DNA from: Tillandsia leiboldiana
Taxonomy: Eukaryota; Streptophyta; Magnoliopsida; Poales; Bromeliaceae
Direction of reading: 5' to 3'
Assembly (NCBI GenBank): GCA_029204045.2
Contig: CM055077.1
Coordinates: forward strand, 2,563,393 to 2,627,392
DNA length: 64,000 nucleotides
The notes beneath the pieces were generated by a model. It made no database searches and was not told the origin of the DNA. It saw only the letters and a program-made list of their open reading frames with translations. How positions within the stretch are numbered: the stretch's first letter is position 1; each line of letters begins with the position of its first letter. Positions 35,021-46,700 of the stretch are shown piece by piece. A program made the position numbers and the translations under genes.

Positions 35021-35788
35021 GGCTAAATTACAGAAAATTCTTCATAATATATCGTTTTTTTATTTTTTTTCTCTGTCTTTCAAAAACCTATATTTTATTC
35101 CCTCTGTAAAATTAATCGCCCTCACCCTCTCTTGTTTTGTTAACATTGGATTGATATCCTTTTTGATATTGATTTAAATTTGTCTTTTTTTCTATGTACT
35201 TGAGAGGTGTCTTGATCAGAGAGAGAGAGAGAGAGAGAGAGAGGGAGCGGACCCTCGGGCCCGCGCGCTAGGCGCGGCAACAAGCAGCGACGGGCGCTCG
35301 CTCCTGGCGCAGGGTATGCCAGGCTGATCCTCGAGCAGCATGCCATTTGCTCAGGGCGGCGGCACGGCTCCCATGCGTGGCGCGTGGGTGCGGGTGCCCC
35401 TGTGCGCGATGCAGCAGGGAAGGCCCGCCTCGATCTGCTCCCCTCCGGCTCCGGCTTAAATGGCGGCGCGGCTCCCATGCGCGGCGCGTGCGTGCGGGTG
35501 TCCCTGTGCGCGATGCAGCAGGGAAGGCCCCCCGGATCTGCTCCCCTCCGGCTCCGGTTTCAACGGCGGCGACGACGTGGAGAAAAAAACTAGAGTTTCG
35601 TCTTGCCTTCACACTGAAGGATGAAGAAGATGGATTAGGAGGGCATTATTGTCTTTTCGCATGTTCGGTTAGTCCCTATTCCTAAAAATAATTTTATAAT
35701 TATAAATTAGCAAAATATATGCTTTTAAAATACAGATGGCAAAAATAAAAAAACAGTATATTATAGAAAGTTTTTTTGTAATTTAATC
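35021..35788. mobile_element. Mutator-like element with GC-rich interior (Pack-MULE-like)
   Basis: A 768-bp element with long AT-rich inverted ends (left GGCTAAATTACAGAAAATTC, right inverted GATTAAATTACAAAAAAAC, both leading into ATAATATA and a T-run), flanked by a perfect 9-bp duplication TTTAAAGAA (35012-35020 and 35789-35797). The middle is GC-rich with a (GA)n run and a 104-bp tandem duplication. No transposase. A related element without the GC-rich insert lies at 56138-56472. Confidence 0.8.
35357..35564. repeat. 104-bp GC-rich tandem duplication
   Basis: Two copies (about 35357-35460 and 35461-35564), each containing GCGCGATGCAGCAGGGAAGG and GATCTGCTCCCCTCCGGCTC. Located inside the Mutator-like element. 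Confidence 0.85.
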
Positions 35789-35797
35789 TTTAAAGAA

Positions 35798-37378
35798 AAA
35801 TAGGTGGGCAGTTGAACTGGAAAGTGGATGGACACCTGCACAAGCAGGTATGAGCTGCAGCCCTGTTCAGATAATTTTGTTTACAAAATTGCGCTTAAAT
35901 TAACGAATGTAGTATTATTGGGGATTGAATCTTCTTTATTCATTCACCATTAATATAAAAGAAAGAAAAAGTATTTGATTTGCTTATACTAATAATTTAA
36001 TATATTTTATATTTTTACCGACATGTTAGTAAGTAATAACACACTGAAGGCCAATAATTTGGTTCTAGTATCTTAAGAAGATTATATAATTAACTACTTA
36101 TTGCGGATACCTTAACATCACTTGCCAAAACAAGCAAACTAATTTTCTATTACTAGTTCTCAAGCAATCCCAGTAACTTGCTTGAACTCTAATTCAGATA
36201 TGTATTTATTCAAAATCTTTTTCTTTTTTTTTTTTTTGATTTTTGATATTTGATATTTTATGGATAGAAATTGGGAAAATGGAGTGATAAATAATAATAA
36301 AAAAGTGAACCACGCAGGATCGTAAGCCCCGTTCTGTTAATCCAACGGTTGGATCAAGTGAATAACTGTGATGGACGGCCATAGAAGCTTCGACTCAAAT
36401 CCCGAGGGGCTCCACACGCGTCTCAGCCGAGGGATTAAGTCGAAGTACACCGCGTTTTCCGCGGCCGCATCTCTGCGGGAATAATTCAGGCCCGGGGACT
36501 TTTCAGGGTACGCATAAACCCGATCACTTCGTCCCATGGTTCACACGGATACATAGTTTTTTTAATATAAGTTGAGGAATTTTTGTTTAATTTTCCGGTA
36601 TGGTACTAAAAACCCATCCACACGTATAATCATTAAATTTATTTAATTTTTGATAAAAATCTATTTTTATTTTTGATCAAAATCTATTTTTATTTCACCA
36701 TGTTAAATTTTACTGTTTTTTCATTTATAAAATATAGAACTATTTTATGTTGGATTGTTAAGTTTTTATTTTAATTTCAATACTCTCCATCAAAATTTAA
36801 CAGTACTTAATTTTTTGGGCAAGAAATCATTCTATTCTATTACTTTAAAAAATAATTTATCATCTCATGACCAAATTTTCAATTACTCAAAATAACTACA
36901 ACATTACATACACCAAAATCAAAATTTTCAAATTTCAGAATACATTTCCCAAAAAAATCATCAGGTTACAATTCAAAATTAACAAGAAGAACAAATGCAA
37001 ACTTAATTAGCTACTCATAACTTTTACTCGCATTCGCCATAACTGAACCCTAGAAAGAAATAAGAAACCCCCAGAACAAAACTTGAATGGAATGGCACCA
37101 ACAAGTTTTAGCTTTACTATGATAATCGTTTTTTCTATAAGAAAACAATCTTTAATGGTAAGGCTGAAAAAGGAAGAAGAGAAAACTGATGAAAACCCAG
37201 GGATGTAGAACTTTCCACTTCCTTCTCACTTAGTTATCCAGAAGGACAGGATCTGTTGCTCAGAATCTTTGGTCATTGCCAGGCCCGGACGTAAAAGAAA
37301 TCGAACCTCACTACTCTTGATTTGTCGAGAATGATTCTGGTTCTGGTTCATTACCGTCAGGATCCTCGCGAATAGAGC
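35798..37378. other. Spacer with a short GC-richer island
   Basis: AT-rich apart from 36310-36540, which is GC-richer and holds a 66-codon minus-strand open frame (MGRSDRVYAYPEKSPGLNYS at its start) of no recognised family. The last few hundred bases are the 3' flank of the helicase gene. Confidence 0.4.
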
Positions 37379-40300
37379 TTACATAGGGCGCAACCCTGGG
37401 ACATTGTTAAGACCCATCTTTCTAAGAATAAGTTTGGGGATAGCCGGAGGCTCGGCCAGTCCCATGCTTTGGCTGAACTCTTCCGCAAGTTCCACGAGCT
37501 TGCGCTTGTCTCTGCTGATAGTTTTGTTCGAATTGTAGTATCCAAGCCATGCTTGATAGGCCGATTCTTTGTTCTTCATTTCCACACGCCGGAGTGCCTC
37601 TTCGGCCTATCAAGACGAAGAGAAATAACAAGTGTTAGAAAAATCAGTGCGAAATGAAGTAAAACTTAGATATGCATTAACACGTGCGCAAAAGAGTACT
37701 AAGTTTCCAATTTGGTAGAATTACAGGACTAAGTGTTCAATAAGGCTTGGTAGCTTTTACGAAGTTAAAAGGGTTTTATATGAAGTAATATAACATATAT
37801 TTCTGAATTTGATGTTCTATAAAAGTAATAAAATTTGCTATACTAGCAAGAAACTTACTTTTCTTTGGGTGTTTGAATCGGCTAATGGCAGTGGAGCCTC
37901 AGTCAGTGGCAAATCCTTGACGCTAGCAAGAAAGAAATTTTCCCACGGAGCCAACATCAATATGCCTTTTCCTTCTTTACCTTTCCGGCCCGTTCGACCA
38001 AGTCGATGTATGTACTGTTCTCTATCAGCAGGCAACCCAACCTGGCAGTCGAATAAAGCAAGAGATAACTCCGGCACTTCCAGGGAGAATATACTCGAAA
38101 AATTAAGCTTGATAAAGACTACTAAGAAATATATGCGCCTTCATTACCAAAATGGATGAACGGTAAAAGTTGCCAGTGATAATTGGTCGAACCAGGTAAT
38201 TTTACAGAAACCTTGGAACAGAAATTCGAGCTACCTCTTGAATAGTGTTGTCACTCCTTCGTTATCAAGGTATATTAGTTAAAGTTTTCCCTCTAATGTC
38301 AAGCCAAAAATAATGACTTTGTTTCTTGATTATCAGGGGATAGCAGGATGACTACTACAATACAATCTACAATAAATAAATGAGGCTACAAATGGGTTAA
38401 GATAACAGTGCATGAAGAAGTGAATAAGAAAGTAGACGAGAAAAATCACCTGAATAACAAGGGTGACATCTGGGTAATCAACTCCTCGTGCAGATACATC
38501 AGAACTAACAAGTATAAGACCCTTTGACTGCCTGAATTCTTCCGAAACCCTACTTCTATAGTTCTGCGCCTTTCTCGAATGGATCTCTCGAATATTCAGC
38601 CCCAGTCTACAGAGAAAATCGGCGACAAGTTTTGTGACCATTGCAGTGGTACAGAACACAATTACCTGCAAATTCTCACATAATTAACATATATGAAATA
38701 TCGCTAGAAAAAGACAAGATGTTCAGCTACGACTGAATAATACCGCCTACCTTGTAATCAGCATCTTCCAGTACATGCTCCATCAATAAGCTATACAATA
38801 TCGAGAAGTGTTTATCCAGTGGTGCAATCAAATACATTTGTCTGACCTGATTAATCCAAATATTAAGAGGTCAGGAACACTGATTTCCGATTTCATGAGC
38901 TAAAGCTCACATACAATGAAGTTATTATACCTGTGAATGAGTCTCCTCACTGCCTTCTTCAACTGTATTAATAAATGCATGGTCCTTTTTCATAGCAAAA
39001 TGGCAAATTTGATGAACCTAGACATTGATTCATTCAATAACTGCAACAGATTTTACAAGAAACTAAAAGAGAAAATAATGTCGAAAAGGAATATACCCCT
39101 TCTGGAATAGTAGCAGAAAATAGAAGTGTTTGCCGTTGTTTAGGAACAGAGGCAACTATTTTCTCAATATCCTTTCGAAAACCCATATCCAATAGGCGAT
39201 CAGCTTCATCCAGAATAAGGACCTTCATGCCCTTTAGCCGAGTAGCAAATCCTTGCGTATTCTCAATGTGGTCTTTAAGCCTTCCAGGCGTGGCTACAAG
39301 AATCTGCAAAAACAATTCTCGCTAAGAAAGATACATAAAAAAATTATAGAACGTGCTCAAGCAGAACTATAATTCATGTCCTGCAAAGAGTAGTCAAGCT
39401 ATTGACCTGGCAAGGATTAGCTTGCATGCGCCTCTGTTCTTGTGTCAGTCGTGTTCCGCCTATTACGACTTGTACACCTATTGATGGATGATACTTTAAA
39501 AGTTTGTTAGCTTCTGCCGCGACTTGGTTTGCTAGTTCCCTAGTGGGGCATATGACAAGAACATTGATTGATGGTCTTTTTTGTTCGCGCTCAACAGGAG
39601 GTAACTTGGATAAAACCTCAATTGCTGGAAGCTGAAATTGGACATTATTAATTATAATTGATTGAAAATATGGGGTGAGGTATATAACAGAAATAAAGCA
39701 AAAACACCACTGAGATTACCAAAAAGGCCACTGTCTTTCCTGTTCCAGTCTTCGCCTTCGCAAGAACATCTTTGCCTGCAAAGCAAGTAAGATTGCTAAG
39801 TCATGTACATCAAAATATTCCAGCCCATAATTTAACTCTTACATCTTAATGATCTGCAGGTAAAATCTAAATAATTAACCTTGCAAAACAATTTATAAAT
39901 GATTAACCTTCAAGGATGACAGGGAGAGTTGCTTCCTGCACCTGAGTCATCTTCTCATACCCAGCATCTTTTATGCCTCTCAATGACAACAAAGATATGG
40001 AACATTGGTCAAACCTGCAGCACACAACAAGAGCTGGTCGTAAGAAATCAAATAACAAATTCGACTTCAAATACAAAAAGAATATAAGCCTTCTCTTCAT
40101 ATATCGAAAAACGAAAGGAAGAGAACAATGATGCTTATGCAACATAACTACTACCAAGTACATCTTTTTTTTTCCAACTCCAGGTATGCAAATCCAATAT
40201 GCAATAATGTTTCCCAGCTAAAACTTTCTCAATATTTCTTGTTCAGACAAAAGAGCTAAACAATTTACGCAAATAAATATTGAAAATATCATCCACTAGC

Positions 40301-41074
40301 TTAAGCTTATAGTATTGGAGTACGAGGTCCTGAATTCGAATCCTACCATGCAGATGCACCACAACAAATCAATGCCCCATTCTAGGATCTATTAAAATGT
40401 CACGAGCACATTCGAATGGAGTGTTGAATATTAATACTAAAAACACCATTTTGTTTCAAATAAATTGTATGTTATAGCAAGTTTTAATTTGAAGCATCCA
40501 TAATTTTCTATATCACAATGAAAATTTACCTGGTTTCACTTAGGTATGAGTCATCCACCCCAAGAGAATTCTTTTGAGCATTTGAATTCCCTTCCTTCGC
40601 AAGATCATGCAATGAAGTAGAATACCCACTAATCACATTCACCGCCCCTTCTGCCATGTTACTAATCTCACCCTCGTCCTCGTCCTCGTCCTCTCCATCC
40701 AATACCTCAAAACGATCGGGACCTTTGCCCGAACCCTGCGACTTCTGCTTCCTCCCCAATCGCCGATGCTTCTTAGCACCGCCGATCACCTGGAGGAAAT
40801 TGGAATCACCACCCCTCTGCCGCTTCAAAGGCGCTTCGTTTCGCAGCGATTTCCGAGGCCTTCTCACACCATCCCTTACCCCAGCACTCCTCGCCTCGTC
40901 CTCTACCGAAACCCTACCTTTCTCCCCGGCGCTCGCCATGAGCGGAGAGCGCGGGGGCTTGGAGGAGAGGGATAGGTACTTGAGCTTGAAGGGGAACGCT
41001 CTGCCGAAAATCGAGAGGGCGCGGGACGAAGGGAGGGATGCGGCGGAGGCGAAGGGGAGGAACTCCGTGGGCAT
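37379..41074 (-). CDS. DEAD-box ATP-dependent RNA helicase, RH25/26/31 group
   Basis: RNA helicase of 649 residues from ten minus-strand exons: 41074-40530, 40014-39908, 39775-39720, 39631-39407, 39303-39097, 39017-38931, 38846-38751, 38665-38450, 38041-37859, 37606-37379; every phase joins. The N-terminus (MPTEFLPFASAASLPSSRAL) looks like an organelle transit peptide, followed by a basic/acidic linker (DGEDEDEDEGE). Helicase motifs are all intact: Q (GYEKMTQVQEATLP), I (AKTGTGKT, 225-232), Ia (PTRELA), Ib (TPGR), II (DEAD, 343-346), III (SAT, 374-376), IV (VIVFCTT), V (SARGVDYPDV), VI (HRLGRTGR, 525-532). The C-terminal ALRRVEMKNKESAYQAWLGY and PPAIPKLILRKMGLNNVPGL are diagnostic of the Arabidopsis RH25/26/31 group. 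Confidence 0.95.
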
Positions 41075-41970
41075 CGTCGGGAAGAGAGAGAGAGGAAGAG
41101 GGTTTAGGGTTTTGAGAGGGTGCTTGTGACGCTTGCGGCGGAGATAAGCTTTGGGCTTTCGCGCTATTTCCTACTACGTGGCAAAAAAAAATAAAATAAT
41201 AATAATAATAATAATAATAATAGTAGTAGTTACCCGCGCAATGCAGCGGGTAGATTTTATTAAAATATTTTTTTATAATTTTTTTAGATCATATATAATA
41301 GTTACAAAAAATAAATATTAAATATGCAAACTCATCAAAATTATTTAATATAGAAGATTTTGTTGAGAATAAAAAAGTAGAATTAAATCTAAATGATATG
41401 TAATCAACATGAAAAATAAAAAAAGAGAAATAAAAATACTATTGCCTGTGTTTATAATAAATATTTCGTACAAATAAATTTTTCTATCAATTTTTTGAAG
41501 GATGAATTTAACTGTGCGAGTAGAGTGGAGTGAGTACCGTTTCATGCCGGAATTCACACGTGCCGAAGGATTCTCGTCACCGTCCGCGACACGTGCGTGA
41601 CTCATCCTTTCCACGTCCATGTCACGATTCTTTCTCCCTATCCCCCCTCTCTCTTTCTCGTATGATCATATCATATCATATATAAGACTCTCTCCAACTC
41701 TCTCCGCATACACAAACACACTCTCTCTCATGGGAAAACGCAAAAGAGGATAGGTGAGGGAGTATATAATGAGTAGGAGATGAGGGAAAGTGAGATGGCG
41801 TACGTTTTAGAAAGACATGAGAGAAGATGATGGGGTGTAAGTTATAGGAAGAAATTAATGAGGGGAGATGGAGAATGTATATAATGGGATGTGCGTTTTC
41901 AATGAAAAAAATAATGACACGTGGCAAAAATAAGAGAAATTAGGTATAGATAATATATATATATATATAT
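41075..41970. other. Helicase upstream region
   Basis: Promoter side of the helicase gene, including a telo-like GTTTAGGGTTTTGAG just upstream of the ATG (41099-41113), an (AAT)n run (41193-41221) and AT-rich sequence. No gene seen. Confidence 0.45.
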
Positions 41971-42848
41971 AGTTTCTTTTTAAAATGATTCTCTAAAATT
42001 TTGTATTTTTGAAAATAGCCCTACAAAATTTGTAATTACAAAAATGGTCCTATGGGTGCATGTCAGCGGGGGAAGAGAATTAGGATTGAGGTGAACACGC
42101 ACTCTCAACATGCGTGTTTAGACACGGCGGATGGAGAGGTGCACGCGTCCCATTTCGCATCGAATTTTTATCAAACTTATCTTAATCTTATTATCAAATC
42201 TTATCAAATCTTATCAAATCTTATTATTTTAAACTAAACTTATCTTTTAAAATCTTAATCTTATTATCAATTTTTTTAATTTTTATGATTTAAGTCAGTT
42301 AAATACACTTTATATATTCTTCTGGAAACTATAATAAATTTTTTAAAATAAATAATTATTTTAAATTTTAAAGTTAAAAGGTTGTCCAGCGACTCGAGGT
42401 CGAGGCACGCGTCCCACTTCGCATCGAATTTTTATCAAATTTATCTTAATCTTATTATTAAATCTTATTATCTTAAACTAAACTTATCTTTTAAAATCTT
42501 AATCTTATCATTAAATTTTTAAATTTTTATGATTTAAGTCAGTTAAATACACTTTATATATTCTTTTGAAAACTATAATAAATTTATTAAAATAAATATT
42601 TATTTTAAATTTTAAAGTTAAATGGTTGTCACCGACTCAACATGCATGTTTAAACACGCATGTTGAGAATGCGCTTTTAGATACGCATGTTGAGACTGTG
42701 TGTTCAACTAAGTTCACCTCACAAACTTCGCTGACGCGCGCACACGTGGCGCCCAGTTGGCAGGTATAGGGTCATTTTTGAAAATACAAATTTTGTAGGG
42801 TAATTTTTAAAAATATAAATTTTTAGAGGGTCATTTTAAAAAAAACCT
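41971..42848. mobile_element. TIR element with inner long direct repeats, TA-flanked
   Basis: Terminal inverted repeats of about 85-90 bp: left TAAAATGATTCTCTAAAATT and CCCTACAAAATTTGT, mirrored at the right by AATTTTTAGAGGGTCATTTT and ACAAATTTTGTAGGG. (TA)n abuts both ends. The interior holds two about 220-bp direct repeats (from CGCGTCCCATTTCGCATCG near 42145 and CGCGTCCCACTTCGCATCG near 42407) and several inverted CAACATGCGTGTTTA motifs. Confidence 0.75.
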
Positions 42849-42872
42849 ATATATATATAAAGAGAGAGAGAG

Positions 42873-43108
42873 AGTTCGGCTACTGTGCTTGTACAAGTAC
42901 CAGTACAAGCACCAAGCAATTGGTGCTTGTAAATTTTCTACCGTTAGATCTAACCTTTTGATTAATTCTACCCCTTAGATCATACTATTCCACCAACCAC
43001 CCACTAAACCCAAGGGGCCCACCATCATCCTAACCGTACATTTCTACATCCAAGGGTAAAAAACTTACAAGCATAAATAACTTGGTGCTTTTACAAGCAT
43101 AGGAGCTC

Positions 43109-43112
<4 letters not shown>
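42873..43112. mobile_element. Micron-like MITE, copy B
   Basis: Left end GAGTTCGGCTACTGTGCTTG, right end AGCATAGGAGCTCAATT. Nearly identical in plan to 2955-3184. (TA)n(GA)n precedes it and (TA)n follows. Confidence 0.8.
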
Positions 43113-43682
<570 letters not shown>

Positions 43683-43684
43683 AT

Positions 43685-43697
43685 ATATATATATAGT

Positions 43698-43767
<70 letters not shown>
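43685..43767. repeat. (TA)n microsatellite
   Basis: TA array broken once by AGTCCA, between two MITEs. Confidence 0.9.
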
Positions 43768-43768
<1 letters not shown>

Positions 43769-43771
<3 letters not shown>

Positions 43772-43991
43772 GAGCTCCTATGTTTGTAAAAGTACAAAGT
43801 TATTTGTGCTTGTGAGTTTTTTACCCTTGGATGTAGGAATGTGCGGTTAGGATGATGGTGGGCCCCTTAGGTTTAGTGGGTGGTTGGTAGAATAGTATGA
43901 TCTAAGGGGTAGAATTAATCAAAGGATTAGATCCAACGGTAGAAAACTTACAAGCACCAATTACTTGGTGCTTGTACAAGCAAAGTAGCCG

Positions 43992-43995
<4 letters not shown>
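43769..43995. mobile_element. Micron-like MITE, inverted copy D
   Basis: Opposite orientation to copy B: starts ATTGAGCTCCTATGTTTGTA and ends CAAAGTAGCCGGACT. (TA)n on the left; (CT)n then TATA on the right. Confidence 0.8.
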
Positions 43996-44027
<32 letters not shown>

Positions 44028-44039
44028 ATATATATATAT

Positions 44040-44150
44040 AGTTCGGCTATATACTTGTAATTGGTGCTTTTAAGTATTATATTTTGATATAACGGTAGAA
44101 AACTTACAAGTATATATTACTTGGTGTTTTACAAGCATGATAGCCGGACT
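44040..44150. mobile_element. Micron-like MITE, internally deleted copy E
   Basis: Only about 110 bp: GTTCGGCTATATACTTGTAA to AAGCATGATAGCCGGACT. Both termini are kept while the core is lost. Confidence 0.7.
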
Positions 44151-44180
44151 ATATATATCTATATATATATATATATATAT

Positions 44181-44399
44181 ACCATGCTTGTACAAGCACG
44201 AAACAATTGGTGCTTATAAGTTTTCTACCGTTAGATCTATCTTTTTAACTAACTTTATCTCTTAGATTTTTTTATTCCACCAACCACTTACTTAACTCAA
44301 GGGGCCCACCATCATCCCAACCACACATCCTTTCATTCAAAGGCTAAAAACTCACAAACACCAAAACTTGATGCTTTTACAAGCATGGGAGCTCAATTA
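44181..44399. mobile_element. Micron-like MITE, copy F
   Basis: ACCATGCTTGTACAAGCACG at the left, AAGCATGGGAGCTCAATT at the right. The outermost left bases appear lost into the TA array. Confidence 0.75.
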
Positions 44400-44406
44400 T
44401 ATATAT

Positions 44407-44632
44407 AGTCTGGTTATTATGTTTTTTTTTTAAGTATCAAATAATTAGTGAATTAAGTTTTCTAACGTTAAATCTATCACTTTGATTAATTTTACTTCTT
44501 AGATGATATCATTCCACCTACCACCCACTAAACCTAAGGGGCTCATTATCATCCTAACTGTATTTTCTTTCATGTAAGGGCTAAAAATCCAATAGCACCA
44601 ATAATTTCATACTTTTAAAAATATAGGAGCTC
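44407..44632. mobile_element. Micron-like MITE, diverged copy G
   Basis: Starts AGTCTGGTTATTATG and ends AATATAGGAGCTCA. The core (CCACCCACTAAACCTAAGGG) is still recognisable. Confidence 0.65.
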
Positions 44633-44642
44633 ATATATATAG

Positions 44643-44718
44643 AATTAAGCTTTAACTATAAAAAACTTACAAGCACCGATTGCTTGCTTGATACCTTTAA
44701 AAGCATAGTAGCCGAACT
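44643..44718. mobile_element. Micron-like MITE end fragment H
   Basis: Only one terminus remains (AAACTTACAAGCACCGATTG to GCATAGTAGCCGAACT), followed by (CT)n and (TA)n. Confidence 0.6.
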
Positions 44719-44742
44719 CTGTCTCGTTCTCTCTCTCTCTCT

Positions 44743-45154
<412 letters not shown>

Positions 45155-45236
<82 letters not shown>
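45155..45236. repeat. (TA)n(GA)n compound microsatellite
   Basis: About 40 bp of TA followed by about 42 bp of GA, running straight into the next MITE. Confidence 0.95.
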
Positions 45237-45239
<3 letters not shown>

Positions 45240-45460
45240 CGGCTAGAATGCTATTGATAGCACCAAGCAATTGGTGCTCGTAGGTTTTTAGCCTTTGGAT
45301 GAAAGGATGTGCGGTTATGATGATAGTGGGCCCCTCAGGTTTAGTGAGTGGTTGATGGAATAGTATAATCTAGGGGGTGAAATTAGTTAAAGGAAAAGAT
45401 CTAACAATATAAAACTTATAAGTATCAATTACTTAGTGCATTTACAAGCGTAGTAGCCTT

Positions 45461-45462
<2 letters not shown>
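45237..45462. mobile_element. Micron-like MITE, copy J (hybrid ends)
   Basis: The left end is of the CTATTGATAGCACC variant, the right end of the GCGTAGTAGCC variant. (GA)n on the left and (CT)n on the right. Confidence 0.75.
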
Positions 45463-45502
<40 letters not shown>

Positions 45503-45520
45503 ATATATATATATACATAG
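45463..45520. repeat. (CT)n(TA)n compound microsatellite
   Basis: CT repeats to about 45500, then TATATACATA. Confidence 0.9.
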
Positions 45521-46062
45521 TGGTGCTGGAATATTATCAGTAGTAAAACCCTATTGTAATTATCATTTTTTTTTTTCAATAATGGAGCCTCTGAATTGAT
45601 TATCGGCACCGTAGAAAATGATCTAAACCACTGGAACTATCTGAAAATCAAATTTCGAATCTTTTCGACATCATTGACCTGATGATCAAAGTATTGCAAA
45701 ATTTATAATTTTAATGATAAATATGAGACGTTTACTTGTTTAACGGAGTAAAGAAATCTAAATTGATTGAATTTTGGTTAGAAAATTTTTTAAACTATTT
45801 AAAACAAGATCTATACTCTCGATCTTGATTACAAGACTCCTATCATCACTTTTTGAAGGATATTCATTTTCAGCCGTTCATTTTGTGTTCACTTGATGAA
45901 TAAGAAAAGAATATCAAAAAAGCTTGAAATTTGATTTCTAAATAGTTCGAGTAGTCTAGATCATGTTTAACGGTGCCGATTATCGATTTGGAGGCTCCAT
46001 TGTCGAAAAAAAATAGTAACAATGGAGTTTTACTACTGATAGTATTCTAGCACCACTATATA
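45521..46062. mobile_element. 542-bp long-TIR element inserted in TA array
   Basis: Terminal inverted repeats extend for about 140 bp: left GTGGTGCTGGAATATTATCA, right inverted GTGGTGCTAGAATACTATCA; subterminal AATGGAGCCTCTGAATTGAT mirrored by the right arm. Non-coding and flanked by TA on both sides. Confidence 0.8.
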
Positions 46063-46072
46063 TATATATATA

Positions 46073-46679
46073 GGGGCAATTTCCTACGTACCCCTAAAAA
46101 TTTTTCTGTTTTCATATTTACCCTTCTTAGAAGGCTAATATTAAAACTACCCTTCTTATGTTCCAATTTCTTTCCAAAATACCCTGAAGTTAAACTCTGT
46201 TAGTGTACCGTTTGAAACTACCGTTATCTGTGTGTAATTATTATTTTGCCCTTTCAAATATACCCTAAACCCTAAAACCCTAAATCCCTAAACCCTAAAC
46301 CCTAAAACCCTAAACCCTAAACCCTAAAACCCTAAAAAACTCTAAACCCTAAACCCTAAAACCCTAAACCCTAAACCCTAAACCCTAGGACCCTAAAAAA
46401 CCCTAAACCCTAAACCCTAAAACCCTAAACCCTAAAACCTAAAACCCTAAAAAATTCTAAACCCTAAACCCTAAACCCGGGCAAAATAGGTATATCTGAT
46501 AGTTTTCAACTCCGATTATTATTTAACTCTAGTTTAACCCTAGTTAACTTAACAAAGGGAAACGGTAGGAGTATTTTTAATAACGGTGGAACGTATGAAG
46601 GGTATATTGGAAAGAAAAAAATAAGAGGGGTAAATCAGATATTTCTTCATATTTCAAGGGTACACAGGCAATTATCCCA
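46073..46679. mobile_element. TIR element carrying telomere-type repeats
   Basis: Left GGGCAATTTCCTACGTACCC, right inverted GGGATAATTGCCTGTGTACC, with (TA)n outside both. The arms contain TACCGTTATCTG and AATAACGGTGGAACG-type inverted blocks. The loop holds CCCTAAA repeats (46262-46478). A related element without the repeats lies at 33448-33706. Confidence 0.75.
46262..46478. repeat. Interstitial telomere-type repeat (CCCTAAA)n
   Basis: About 215 bp of CCCTAAA and CCCTAAAA units with some AAAACTCTAAA and CCCTAGGA variants, all in one orientation. It is the plant telomere unit and sits inside a TIR element, so it is not a chromosome end. Confidence 0.92.
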
Positions 46680-46700
46680 TATATATATATATATATATAT

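Noticed and set aside
40290..40370. tRNA-like SINE tail (TTCGAATCC in helicase intron 1; similar weak B-box-like spots near 51645 and 57210)
   Set aside because: Only a B-box-like stretch is seen; no A box at the proper spacing and no cloverleaf could be formed by eye.
46262..46478. Chromosome end (telomere)
   Set aside because: The tract is short, degenerate, and bounded on both sides by the arms of a TIR element and ordinary sequence.
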